The notes under the pieces were generated by a model. The model saw only the letters and a program-made list of their open reading frames with translations. It made no database searches and was not told the DNA's origin. This document shows, in pieces, positions 41,936 through 50,185 of a DNA stretch of 64,000 nucleotides. Source of the DNA: Lewinellaceae bacterium. Its GTDB lineage: Bacteria; Bacteroidota; Bacteroidia; Chitinophagales; Saprospiraceae. The stretch is taken from assembly GCA_020636255.1 (NCBI GenBank), contig JACJYE010000001.1, forward strand, positions 248,001 through 312,000. Reading direction: 5' to 3'. Position numbers and translations under genes: made by a program. The first letter of the stretch is position 1. Every line of letters begins with the position of its first letter.

Positions 41936-43532
41936 ACACCTGGCGCCCGGCCCTGATGCTGTAGACGTAATAGCCAGCGGCCACCCTCGCATGGCCGGCA
42001 TGAAAAACGTGGCGGTGCTGCCCTGCCGGCTCATAGCCATTGAACAAGTTGGCCACCGGCTGCCCGAGCATATTGTATATCTCCACCTGCACAGGCATAC
42101 CTTCCGGCAACACGTAGTTGACCCCCACCTGTCCGCCTTCGTAGGAAGCCCAATGCTTGAGCTGCATGGCCGGCGGCGCAAAAACAGGCGTCGGCGCACA
42201 GTCCAGCCCCAGTTCGGGCAAACGCGTAAAGGACTGGCCGAGCACGCCATCAACGATATCGGCATCGACGCACAACCAGTATTCCAGCAACGTGGCATAC
42301 ACCTGGCGGAAGTCGGTGCTGAATTGCAGGTTGCCGTTCGGGTCGAGGTTGTGCAGGTCGGGGTTATCGCCAACGAAGCCATTGCCGTTGAGGCCTTCGC
42401 CAAATAAAAGGAGCGGCGCCGCCGCGCCGTGGTCGGTGCCGCCTGATGCGTTCTGCTCGATGCGGCGCCCAAACTCGGAATAGGTCATGCTGAGCACGCC
42501 TTTGTCAAATCCACCCACCGCCAAATCGTCGTAAAAGGCTTTCATGGCCTTTGCCAGCGTATTGAGCAGGTTGGGCTGAATATTGTTCTGGCCGGCATGG
42601 GTGTCGAAGCCATCAAGCGTGACCATATACAGCCGCGTTCCCAGGCCGCCCTTGATCAAACGGGCCACCAGCGCCAGCTGCTGGGCAAAGCCGTTGTCGT
42701 AGGCCACGGCATTGGCCGAAGCATTATAGGCCTGCGAGATCGATTCCGCATACCGGAAAGTGCTGTTGGCAACCGTGCGCAGATACCCCACCTGATCGCC
42801 GTAATAACAGTCCGGCAGGTTGGCCGTATCGTATAATTCGCCATTCTGAGCGATCTCGTACAGCGCGTTGGGGTCATCCACGATCACGCCCATATTCACC
42901 TCGTCGGTATTGGTAAAGATCAGGTTGCCCGATCCGCCGATCTGTATGGCTGGCGGAATAGATGGCGGGTTGGTCAGGTAATCGGGAAACTGCCCTTCCA
43001 GGAAGCGCCCGAGCCAGCCGGAATCCTCCACGACGTCGGCATCGCTGGCGGAGGCCCAGATATCGGATGAGCGGAAGTGCGACAGGCTGTGGTTCGGATA
43101 TCCAACGCTGTTGGCCACCTTCATCTTGCCGTCCTGCCATAGCGGCAATATATCCCCCATCCAGTTGGGGATGCCAAATTCGGTGTTGAGGTTGGTGATA
43201 TCCGCCAGAGGAATGCCGATGCCCGGCCGGTTGGCCTGATAGGCGCCGTAATCAAAAACGGGGATGATAGTATTCAGGCCGTCATTGCCGCCTTTCAGGC
43301 GCACCAGCACGAGGATGCGCTCGTTGTCGGAATTGGACAAAGCGATAGCCAGAGGCGAGCTGGCAATAGCCGTAATGGGCATCCTGCCCAGCATCAGCGA
43401 AACACTGCCGGCAATGCCGAGATTGCGGATGAACATCCGGCGGCTCCAGGAATGGTGGTCCAGTTCGTGTGCCTGGCCATGCTCGATGGCGCTGCCGTGG
43501 CGCGGAGTGGGTTTTTTATCGTGATTGCACAT
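41907..43532 (-). CDS. DUF1501 protein with Tat signal and T9SS sorting domain
   Basis: A 541-residue exported protein. SRRMFIRNLGIAGSVSLML is a twin-arginine signal. The DUF1501 core shows LVRLKGGNDGLNTIIP, NHSLSHFRSSDIWASAS, DGFDTHAGQ and TYSEFGRRIEQNASGGTDHG, which resemble the metal-binding motifs of alkaline-phosphatase-like folds. The C-terminal 80 residues (VNYVLPEGMPVQVEIYNMLG to GYYVYSIRAG) are a Por-type sorting domain. A Tat signal combined with type IX sorting implies export folded, then surface delivery. It follows the DUF1800 gene by 19 bases, the usual partner. Confidence 0.88.
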   Translation of the reverse strand: MCNHDKKPTPRHGSAIEHGQAHELDHHSWSRRMFIRNLGIAGSVSLMLGRMPITAIASSPLAIALSNSDNERILVLVRLKGGNDGLNTIIPVFDYGAYQANRPGIGIPLADITNLNTEFGIPNWMGDILPLWQDGKMKVANSVGYPNHSLSHFRSSDIWASASDADVVEDSGWLGRFLEGQFPDYLTNPPSIPPAIQIGGSGNLIFTNTDEVNMGVIVDDPNALYEIAQNGELYDTANLPDCYYGDQVGYLRTVANSTFRYAESISQAYNASANAVAYDNGFAQQLALVARLIKGGLGTRLYMVTLDGFDTHAGQNNIQPNLLNTLAKAMKAFYDDLAVGGFDKGVLSMTYSEFGRRIEQNASGGTDHGAAAPLLLFGEGLNGNGFVGDNPDLHNLDPNGNLQFSTDFRQVYATLLEYWLCVDADIVDGVLGQSFTRLPELGLDCAPTPVFAPPAMQLKHWASYEGGQVGVNYVLPEGMPVQVEIYNMLGQPVANLFNGYEPAGQHRHVFHAGHARVAAGYYVYSIRAGRQVFSQKLRVAK

Positions 43533-43551
43533 GGAAAGTCAGATTTGAGGG

Positions 43552-45000
43552 TTAAGCCAATTGGAATTCGGGCAGCCGTACGATGTGGCGCAGGAGGAAG
43601 ACCACCTGTATGGGCGCTGTCTCCCAGTCCAGGTTCCACCAACCGTTGTCGTAATAGTTCTGGGGCACTTCCCACTTGAATACAATGGTGGCCCGCTCAT
43701 ACGCTTCGGCGGTATCCATGCCGTTGGGCAGGAAATGGTCGATGAACGCCTGGGCGACCTCGGCAGGGTCGGTGGAGTTGCCGCTCAGGTCTTTGGCGAG
43801 CTGAACCAGCACGGTTGGTGCGTTCTGATAGAGCAGGAACAGGAAGTAATCCATGCCCTGCCAGCGCCCCACCAGGCTGCTGCTGTCGACCCAGCTGCGG
43901 TTGCCGGGCCAGCCGGCCACATCCACCGGGCTGAAGAGCTGCTGGCCGAGGTCGTAGGCCAGATAACCGATGATGGTCAGCACATCGTCGTTATAGGGAA
44001 AATTGCCCTCGTTGATAAAGCCCAGGAAATGCTCCACCGGGCTCTTGACCTCCGTGCTGATGACATAAGGGTCGAAAAAATGCTCACTCTTGAACAGTTG
44101 CCGGAAAACGGGCGCCAGCTCGAAATTGTTGTCGAGAAAGGTTTGCGCCAGGCCGGCTACGATCTCCGTATCCACCTCAGGGTGTACAAAATAGCGATAT
44201 ATCTTGGTGCAGATATGATGGGCCACCTGCTCGTCGCGCTGGGTGAAGAGTAAGTTATGAACGTCGTCATACCCCCAGTTGCCCGTCTGCCCGAAGATGG
44301 TTTTCTGGCCGTTGTCGTGCAGGAAAACGACATAATTGACCGGCCCGCAAAGGGGCAGCGGGTCGTTCCAACCGGTAAGGGCCCTGGCGGTTTCCACGAT
44401 ATCCTGCTGGGTATAGCCATTGTCCTGCCCTAAAGTAAATAGCTCATAAAGTTCCCGCGCGTAGTTCTCATTGGGTTCCAGCACCGTATTCTGCACCCCG
44501 TTGAGGAAGATCAGCATGGCAGGGGTTTTGCCTATGTCGTAGGTAAACTGGCGAAAATTGCCCAGCGCGTGTTGTTGCAAAAGCTTGTGATACAGGTACA
44601 GGTGCGACGGGCATACATAGGATTCGTACTTGGTGACGAAGTGGTTGCTCCAGAAAAGCGCCAGCCTTTCGCGGAAGCCGTTGGTAAGCATCGCGTTGAG
44701 CCAGTGAAGCATCCAGCTCACATACTGCTCCTGCGATTGCTCATTGAAGTTTTCATAGTCATCGATGATCCAGCTGGCCCATTCGGGTTCCGGGCTGGGC
44801 GGCAGGGCCGCGGCCTCGTCGATAATGGAATCGGCCAGATCCGACGGGCTCATCTGCAGGGCCGCCTCGATCATGGCCGGCGTGGCGCCAAACCCCATGC
44901 GGCGGTACAGGTGCATGACGCGCTGTTTGTTCCAGGGCACATCTACGGAAGGCACATAAGGCGCCAGCGTGCCGGTAGCGCAGTTGACGGTGGTTAGCAT
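43552..45000 (-). CDS. DUF1800 family protein
   Basis: A 482-residue protein of unknown function, partner of DUF1501 in many bacteria. Motifs are HLYRRMGFGATPAMIEAAL, FRERLALFWSNHFVT, LGNFRQFTYDIGKTPAMLIF, NENYARELYELFTLG and the C-terminal DVAGWPGNRSWVD. There is no classical signal peptide; the N-terminus is short and neutral. It is the first gene of the DUF1800-DUF1501 pair. The pair is often linked to export or to surface-polymer metabolism, but the biochemical role is unknown. Confidence 0.88.
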   Translation of the reverse strand: MLTTVNCATGTLAPYVPSVDVPWNKQRVMHLYRRMGFGATPAMIEAALQMSPSDLADSIIDEAAALPPSPEPEWASWIIDDYENFNEQSQEQYVSWMLHWLNAMLTNGFRERLALFWSNHFVTKYESYVCPSHLYLYHKLLQQHALGNFRQFTYDIGKTPAMLIFLNGVQNTVLEPNENYARELYELFTLGQDNGYTQQDIVETARALTGWNDPLPLCGPVNYVVFLHDNGQKTIFGQTGNWGYDDVHNLLFTQRDEQVAHHICTKIYRYFVHPEVDTEIVAGLAQTFLDNNFELAPVFRQLFKSEHFFDPYVISTEVKSPVEHFLGFINEGNFPYNDDVLTIIGYLAYDLGQQLFSPVDVAGWPGNRSWVDSSSLVGRWQGMDYFLFLLYQNAPTVLVQLAKDLSGNSTDPAEVAQAFIDHFLPNGMDTAEAYERATIVFKWEVPQNYYDNGWWNLDWETAPIQVVFLLRHIVRLPEFQLA

Positions 45001-45068
45001 AGGAGAGGTTTTTTAGTAAGAACGATTTAGCGTAATAATACCCTACTTTTTTATTTTTTGAGGATCTC

Positions 45069-45146
45069 AGAGCTTGTTTGGAGGCCAGCCTTTGCGCTAA
45101 AAAAGGCCACTTTTTCGCTATCAAATCCGGCCTCCAAACAAGCTCT
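45069..45146. repeat. Perfect inverted repeat of the AGAGCTTGTTTGGAGGCC family
   Basis: AGAGCTTGTTTGGAGGCC (45069-45086) and GGCCTCCAAACAAGCTCT (45129-45146) are perfect 18-base inverted arms around a 42-base centre. This is the complete form of a sequence present as single arms at 2049, 3965 and 20887. The last base is also the last base of the kynureninase stop codon. Confidence 0.75.
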
Positions 45147-46498
45147 CAAGCATACGCCCTCAGCAGCTCCGCGAACTCAAACACATCCTGGAAGCTGTTG
45201 TACAAGGGCGCCGGCGCCACCCGAATAACACCCGCTTCGCCGGGCGCTGCTGTTCCCCCATGCAGGTGGCTTTCCCGCCAGTCGCTTATCACCCCATTTT
45301 CAGACAGGTAATCGAAAAGCTTTTTCCCGTTGCGGGAGGTGAAAATGGACAGCTGGCAGCCTCTTGCCGCAGGCTCGGAAGGCGTGAGCAGGTGAAAGCG
45401 TTCTCCCGATCTGTTAATCTCCCGGATCAGGAATTCCAGGTAGCCGGTCAGCCATTCGCTTTTAGCGCGCAGGGCTGGCATGCTGGCCTGTTCGAAAATA
45501 TCGAGGCTGGCCTTATGGACGGCAAAGCTAAAGATCTGTGCATTGCTCAACTGCCAGCCGGCCGCGCCTTTCATAGGTTTAAACCCTTTGTTCATGAGGA
45601 AGCGCTCACGCTCGTCGTGGCCCCACCAGCCGGCAAAACGAGGAAGCTCCGGATTATTGCCGTGACGCTCGTGCACGAAAGCCCCGCTGGGGCCGCCGGG
45701 CCCGGAATTGAGGTATTTATAACTGCACCAAACGGCGAAATCGGCGTTCCAGTCGTGCAGCTGGAGCAACACATTGCCTGCGGCATGCGCCAGGTCGAAA
45801 CCGGCGTAAGCTCCCATCCTGTGGGCGGCGGCCACAATGGCCGGCATGTCAAAGAACTGCCCGGTATAATAGTTGACGCCGCCGAACATCACCAGGGCCG
45901 TTTCCTTTCCGTGTTTTTCGATGGTGGCGACAATATCTTCCGTGCGCAGCCCGTCTTCCCCTTCCCTGGGAGCCACCTCGACGATGGCCTGCTCCGGGCT
46001 GAAGCCATGCCAGCGCACCTGGCTTTCCACGGCGTATTGGTCGGAAGGAAAAGCGCCCGCCTCCATGATGATCTTGTACCGCTCAGCAGTGGGCCGGTAA
46101 AAGCTCACCATCATCAGGTGCAGGTTGGTGGTCAGGGTATTCATTACCACCACTTCCGCTTCTTTGGCGCCCACCACATGCGCGGTTTGTGCCGTCAGGA
46201 ATTTGTGGTAATACATCCAGGGCATCTCCCCGCGGAAGTGCCCTTCCACAGCATGCGTTTTCCAGTGCTCCAATTCGTGGAGCAAAGCGGCCCCGGCGCT
46301 TTTAGGCTGGAGCCCCAGCGAATTGCCGGTAAAATAGAGCGCGTTACGGCCCCTGTGCTGCGGGAAATAGAACTGCTCGCGATAGGCGCGCAGCGGGTCG
46401 TTGTGGTCCTGCTGCTGGGCATAGGCGAGGGTGGCCTGATATGGTGCTTGCACGGGCTGGTAAAATGTGATTTGTGAAACGAAGGGGCCTGAACACAT
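45146..46498 (-). CDS. kynU: Kynureninase
   Basis: A 450-residue PLP enzyme that splits kynurenine or 3-hydroxykynurenine to anthranilate (or its hydroxy form) and alanine. YFTGNSLGLQPKSA and HFRGEMPWMYYHKFL are family blocks. VMNTLTTNLHLMMVSFYRPT surrounds the phosphate site, DLAHAAGN is the PLP aspartate motif, and CSYKYLNSGPG holds the Schiff-base Lys. The start at 46498 gives MCSGPFVSQITF; an upstream in-frame start at 46567 is possible but less typical. No other tryptophan-degradation gene is next to it. The stop codon touches the 45069-45146 palindrome. Confidence 0.93.
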   Translation of the reverse strand: MCSGPFVSQITFYQPVQAPYQATLAYAQQQDHNDPLRAYREQFYFPQHRGRNALYFTGNSLGLQPKSAGAALLHELEHWKTHAVEGHFRGEMPWMYYHKFLTAQTAHVVGAKEAEVVVMNTLTTNLHLMMVSFYRPTAERYKIIMEAGAFPSDQYAVESQVRWHGFSPEQAIVEVAPREGEDGLRTEDIVATIEKHGKETALVMFGGVNYYTGQFFDMPAIVAAAHRMGAYAGFDLAHAAGNVLLQLHDWNADFAVWCSYKYLNSGPGGPSGAFVHERHGNNPELPRFAGWWGHDERERFLMNKGFKPMKGAAGWQLSNAQIFSFAVHKASLDIFEQASMPALRAKSEWLTGYLEFLIREINRSGERFHLLTPSEPAARGCQLSIFTSRNGKKLFDYLSENGVISDWRESHLHGGTAAPGEAGVIRVAPAPLYNSFQDVFEFAELLRAYA

Positions 46499-46815
46499 CC
46501 CATTTTCCGATGGGAAAGGGGGCTCAAAACCGGGAGGTAAAGATAGGGAATATGGCTTTGAACGCACCGGCCAATCTCCAGATTGGAGGAAAAGGTTTGC
46601 GTAGCCGATGGCTATTATAGGTTCGAGGGTTCAGGGTTTCATGTTGGCCTGGATATCAAAGGATTGCGACTGCGGCGACACGCTTGATTGTACTATCCCC
46701 GTGAATTTGCATAATTTACGATGCCATGGGAAATATCCTGCAGCAGTCTCAGCTGAAGGTGTTCCCCTTGGAAGTAGATAATTTGAAGTTTACCATAAAA
46801 TCATTATTACCCATA

Positions 46816-46987
46816 GCGGCCCCGTACCTCCAAACTTCTGTTTGGAGTAGATACTCCCCATTAGGGCCCGCATTGAGGGGACTAATGCTCCGGCCAAAAG
46901 GCCGGAGGTACGCGGCCCCGTACCTCCAAACTTCTGTTTGGAATAGATACTCCCCGTTAGGGCCCGCATTGGGGGGATAGCTGCTCC
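46816..46987. repeat. Two 76-base direct repeats, 96 bases apart
   Basis: Copies at 46816-46891 and 46912-46987 share GCGGCCCCGTACCTCCAAAC, the self-complementary TCCAAACTTCTGTTTGGA and GGGCCCGCATTG, with about seven mismatches. Between and after them lie GGCCAAAAGGCC and GGAAGTTTGGAG. These look like repeated small hairpins, not a CRISPR array: only two copies, and a spacer too short. Confidence 0.7.
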
Positions 46988-47042
46988 AGCACGGAAGTTT
47001 GGAGTAGAAAAAAAAGCACCCTACGAATCATAGTAATATAGA

Positions 47043-47062
47043 CGCCAAACTGGAGTTTGGCG
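47043..47062. terminator. Hairpin after the alkyltransferase gene
   Basis: CGCCAAAC-TGGA-GTTTGGCG is an 8-base stem four bases beyond the stop codon. No long T-run follows, so it is a weak terminator candidate. Confidence 0.4.
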
Positions 47063-47065
47063 AAA

Positions 47066-47560
47066 CTAGAACAAGCTCCCCTGCCGCGCAAAGCTCATAG
47101 GGTTCTCCAGTTCGAGCAACTGGCGTTTCATATCCAGGCCGTAGAAATAGCCTTGAAGGTCGCCGCTTTTGGCTATGCAGCGGTGGCAGGGAACGATGAT
47201 GGCGATGGGGTTGTGCGCATTGGCCTGGCCTACGGCGCGCACGGCCTTGGTGTCGCCTAGTTTTTCCGCAATAGCGATGTAGGTGGTCGTACGCCCGAAA
47301 GGCACGTTGAGCAGCTCCTGCCAAACGGCCTGATGGAAAGCCGGTGCGCCGCCAAAGTCGAGCTTGAGGGAAAATTCAGTCCGCTGGCCTTTGAAGTATT
47401 CGTCGAGCTGGATGACGCAGTCGCGCAGCACCTCGGGGATAGGCCCTACCGGGCAGGGCTTTTTATCGATAAACTTGACCGAGCTGACGCCCAGGCTGCT
47501 GCCTTTGATCTCGATACAGCCAAAGGGAGAGAAGAAATACGTTTTCTCGAGCATAACCAT
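47066..47560 (-). CDS. ogt: Methylated-DNA--protein-cysteine methyltransferase
   Basis: A 164-residue suicide DNA-repair protein that removes alkyl groups from O6-alkylguanine. The active site is PCHRCIAKSGDLQGYFYGL with the acceptor Cys (125 from this start). VWQELLNVPFGRTTTYIAIA is the DNA-recognition helix region. Length and order fit Ogt, and there is no Ada regulatory domain. Two ATGs (47560, 47554) both work. It is a single gene flanked by repeats upstream of kynU and followed by tlpA further upstream. Confidence 0.93.
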   Translation of the reverse strand: MVMLEKTYFFSPFGCIEIKGSSLGVSSVKFIDKKPCPVGPIPEVLRDCVIQLDEYFKGQRTEFSLKLDFGGAPAFHQAVWQELLNVPFGRTTTYIAIAEKLGDTKAVRAVGQANAHNPIAIIVPCHRCIAKSGDLQGYFYGLDMKRQLLELENPMSFARQGSLF

Positions 47561-47698
47561 AGGGTTCAGGCTTTGGTTGGTTTGGCGCCATGGGCAACCC
47601 GAACCTTACAAATATAGCGAATTCCGGGATAAGATGCTGCAGTTTTCAGGGGGTGGCCAGGGCCAGGCAAGCGCTGGAGGGGCCACCCCTTTGTTATC

Positions 47699-48193
47699 TT
47701 ACTGTACCAGCTCTTTGATCTTCTTTTCGAGCTCGTACTCATCGCCGGGCACATAGCCGGAGTGGGTATAAACGATATTGCCTTCCTGGTCGACCAGGAA
47801 GGTCTGGGGGATGGCCTGGAAGTTCAGGGCGTTGCGCAGTTGCTGGTTGGCATCGGAAAGGACGGTATACGTCCAGCCGCTGGCTTCAACCATGGGCTTT
47901 ACTTTGGCCAGGGCCCGCTGGGTGTCGATCGTGATGGCCACCAGCTCCAGGCCGTATGCCTCCTGCCATTCTTCGTACAGCTCCGCAATGGCGCTGAGCT
48001 CTTTCTTACAGGGCGAACACCAGGTAGCCCAGAAGCTTATGATCGTGATCTTGCCGTTTTTGCCATACTCCTGAATATCAACCGTCTGGCCGTCAAGGGT
48101 TTTCACTTCTACCGACGGAAGGGCTTTCTGCCCGAAGGCCAGGCTGCCCATGAAGACGAACAGGGCGGTGGCGAGTACATAGGATAATTTCAT
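47699..48193 (-). CDS. TlpA-like periplasmic thiol-disulfide oxidoreductase
   Basis: A 164-residue thioredoxin-fold protein with signal peptide MKLSYVLATALFVFMGSLAF. The redox site is FWATWCSPCKKE (Cys59, Cys62), and the cis-Pro loop is FQAIPQTFLVD. Such proteins reduce or isomerise disulfides in the envelope, often for cytochrome maturation. It diverges from the DUF6029/Omp28 pair, and Omp28 has a CxxC motif of its own, so the three may form a redox set. The ATG at 48193 sits in front of the signal peptide; an upstream in-frame start at 48274 is discarded. Confidence 0.92.
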   Translation of the reverse strand: MKLSYVLATALFVFMGSLAFGQKALPSVEVKTLDGQTVDIQEYGKNGKITIISFWATWCSPCKKELSAIAELYEEWQEAYGLELVAITIDTQRALAKVKPMVEASGWTYTVLSDANQQLRNALNFQAIPQTFLVDQEGNIVYTHSGYVPGDEYELEKKIKELVQ

Positions 48194-48225
48194 ATTAACA
48201 TAGCTTATTAATGAAAAAATGATGC

Positions 48226-48233
48226 CAAAGGTA
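48226..48233 (-). promoter_or_regulatory. Possible -7 element of the tlpA-like gene
   Basis: TACCTTTG on the minus strand, 33 bases before the start codon, matches TAnnTTTG. The -33 match is poor (TTTC at a short spacing). Confidence 0.3.
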
Positions 48234-48467
48234 ATAGTATTCTCCCGGTGAAAGTCCTGGCCACATCGTTCCAACTTTGTTCGGCGAATGACTAATTTTG
48301 CGGAAAAATTTCCTTTTCCCCCAAATTCCCAGGATTATTGTGCTGCTTTTCAGCAACTGCCGCTGCTTTTGGACGTAAAACCCCGCAGCGGGTAACGCCC
48401 CAAGATACTGCAAAAACAAGCGACAAATCACCCGCACCCTACGCTCTTAACGGAAATTTAAGAATAA

Positions 48468-50162
48468 ATGAAAAACATTAGCGTACTCCTTTTTTTAAGC
48501 CTGGCCCTATTGCTGAACCATCAGGCTAATGCACAGGAGCAAAACAACGGCGGCGGCCAGCTCTCCGGCAACCTGGAGGCCAACGCCAATTTCTTTATGC
48601 GCGACAGCCTCATCGGCGCGGCCAATACGCCGCAGTACGACCGGCAACTGTACGGCGCCGACGCATGGCTCAACCTCAGCTACAGCAACTGGGGCTTCGA
48701 CTTCGGCCTGCGCTTCGACCTGTTCAACAACTCCAACCTGCTCAACCCTACCAGCTCGTATACGGATGAGGGCATCGGGCGGTGGTACATCCACAAAAAG
48801 ATCGAAAAGCTGGACATCAGCGTGGGTTACCTGTACGACCAGGTTGGCAGCGGCATCATCTTTCGCGCTTTCGAAGAACGCCCTCTGCTGATCGATAACG
48901 CCCTGCTGGGCGCCAGGCTGGCATACGAGTTCCTGCCCGACTGGCAGATCAAGGCTTTCACCGGGCGCCAAAAGCAGCAGTTCGACTTGTACGGCTCCGT
49001 GATCAAAGGAGCGGCTGTCGACGGCTTTTTAAGCGGCGGCGAAGGCGCCAGCTGGTCTATCGCCCCTGGCTTCGGCGTCGTCAACCGCACCCTCGACGAC
49101 GCTTCCATGAACTCGCTGGTGGCGACGATCAACACCTACAGCAAGGACGACGCTTTCGTACCCAAATACAATACCTACGCTTTTTCGCTGTACAACACCC
49201 TGACGGCCGGCAACTTTACCTGGTACGTGGAAGGCGCCTACAAGACCGAGGACAACCTCAATGACCCCTTCGGGACGTTCAACCTGGGCGATACCGCAAC
49301 CTTTGTCGGCGACAAGCTTTTCCTTGCCGACGGTTCCGTCCTGTACAGCAGCCTCAGCTACGCCAGCAAAGGACTGGGCATTACGGTGGAAGGCAAACGC
49401 ACGGAAAATTTCGACTTCCGCACCCGCCCCCAGGAGCAGCTCAACCGCGGCCTGATCAATTTCCTGCCGCCCATGGCGCGCGTCAACACCTACCGGCTGA
49501 CGGCCCGCTACAACGCCGCTACCCAAACCCTCGGAGAGCTGGCCTATCAGGTGGACGTGCGCTACAACTACAAGCGCAAGCTGGGCTTCAACGTCAACTA
49601 TTCCGACATCACCAACCTCGACAACGACCTCCTGTACCGGGAGCTCTACACCGAAATTTCCTACAAACACAAACGCACCTGGACGCTGCTGGGCGGCCTG
49701 CAGATACAGCGTTATAACCAGGAGGTTTTCGAGTTCAAACCCGATGCCCCTATCGTCGAGACCCTCATCCCTTATTTCGATTTCCTCTACAAATTCGACC
49801 GGCAGAAGGCCATCCGGTTTGAAGGACAGTACATGAAAGTCGGAAAAGACGACAAAGGGCATTTGCAGGATTATGGCGACTGGGCGTTTGGCCTGGTGGA
49901 GTTCAGCATCGCGCCGCACTGGACGTTCACCGTTTCGGATATGTACAATGTAAACCCGGGCAAGAACTCCCCGCAGGATGCGGATACCGGCGAGAAGCTG
50001 TCGCTGCACTATCCGCGGTTCGATATTTTTTACACCCACCGTGCCAACCGCTTTTCCCTCAGCTATATCAAACAGGTGGAAGGCGTAGTGTGCACCGGAG
50101 GCATCTGCCGGCTGGAGCCTGCTTTCAGCGGCGTTCGGTTTACCGTAAATTCAACCTTTTAA
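48468..50162 (+). CDS. DUF6029-type outer-membrane protein
   Basis: A 564-residue exported protein. The signal peptide MKNISVLLFLSLALLLNHQA ends near NAQ. Strand-turn repeats typical of outer-membrane barrels then run to the C-terminal FTVNSTF, with aromatic girdle residues. YDRQLYGADAWLNLSYSNWG and GYLYDQVGSGIIFRAFEERP resemble the DUF6029 family. It precedes the Omp28-type lipoprotein gene by 23 bases, so both are probably one transcript. Their joint role is unknown, but the gene pair beside tlpA suggests a redox or assembly task. Confidence 0.8.
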   Translation: MKNISVLLFLSLALLLNHQANAQEQNNGGGQLSGNLEANANFFMRDSLIGAANTPQYDRQLYGADAWLNLSYSNWGFDFGLRFDLFNNSNLLNPTSSYTDEGIGRWYIHKKIEKLDISVGYLYDQVGSGIIFRAFEERPLLIDNALLGARLAYEFLPDWQIKAFTGRQKQQFDLYGSVIKGAAVDGFLSGGEGASWSIAPGFGVVNRTLDDASMNSLVATINTYSKDDAFVPKYNTYAFSLYNTLTAGNFTWYVEGAYKTEDNLNDPFGTFNLGDTATFVGDKLFLADGSVLYSSLSYASKGLGITVEGKRTENFDFRTRPQEQLNRGLINFLPPMARVNTYRLTARYNAATQTLGELAYQVDVRYNYKRKLGFNVNYSDITNLDNDLLYRELYTEISYKHKRTWTLLGGLQIQRYNQEVFEFKPDAPIVETLIPYFDFLYKFDRQKAIRFEGQYMKVGKDDKGHLQDYGDWAFGLVEFSIAPHWTFTVSDMYNVNPGKNSPQDADTGEKLSLHYPRFDIFYTHRANRFSLSYIKQVEGVVCTGGICRLEPAFSGVRFTVNSTF

Positions 50163-50185
50163 GCGTACTATAAAATCACTCAGCT

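Larger units (their letters stand above)
46499..47065. other. Intergenic region (567 bases) rich in short repeats
   Basis: It contains two 76-base direct repeats (listed separately) and a small hairpin before the alkyltransferase stop. A GGTTCGAGGGTTCAGGG-like simple stretch lies near 46620. An 84-codon reading frame over the repeats is internally repetitive and probably not a gene. Confidence 0.55.

Noticed and set aside
46726..46980. An 84-codon reading frame between kynU and ogt
   Set aside because: It reads through two 76-base repeats, so the product is repetitive (VWSRYSPLGPALRG / VWNRYSPLGPALGG), with no ribosome site and no known domain.
46816..46987. Possible CRISPR array
   Set aside because: Only two copies, the repeat is 76 bases with mismatches and the spacer is about 20 bases; no cas genes are present.
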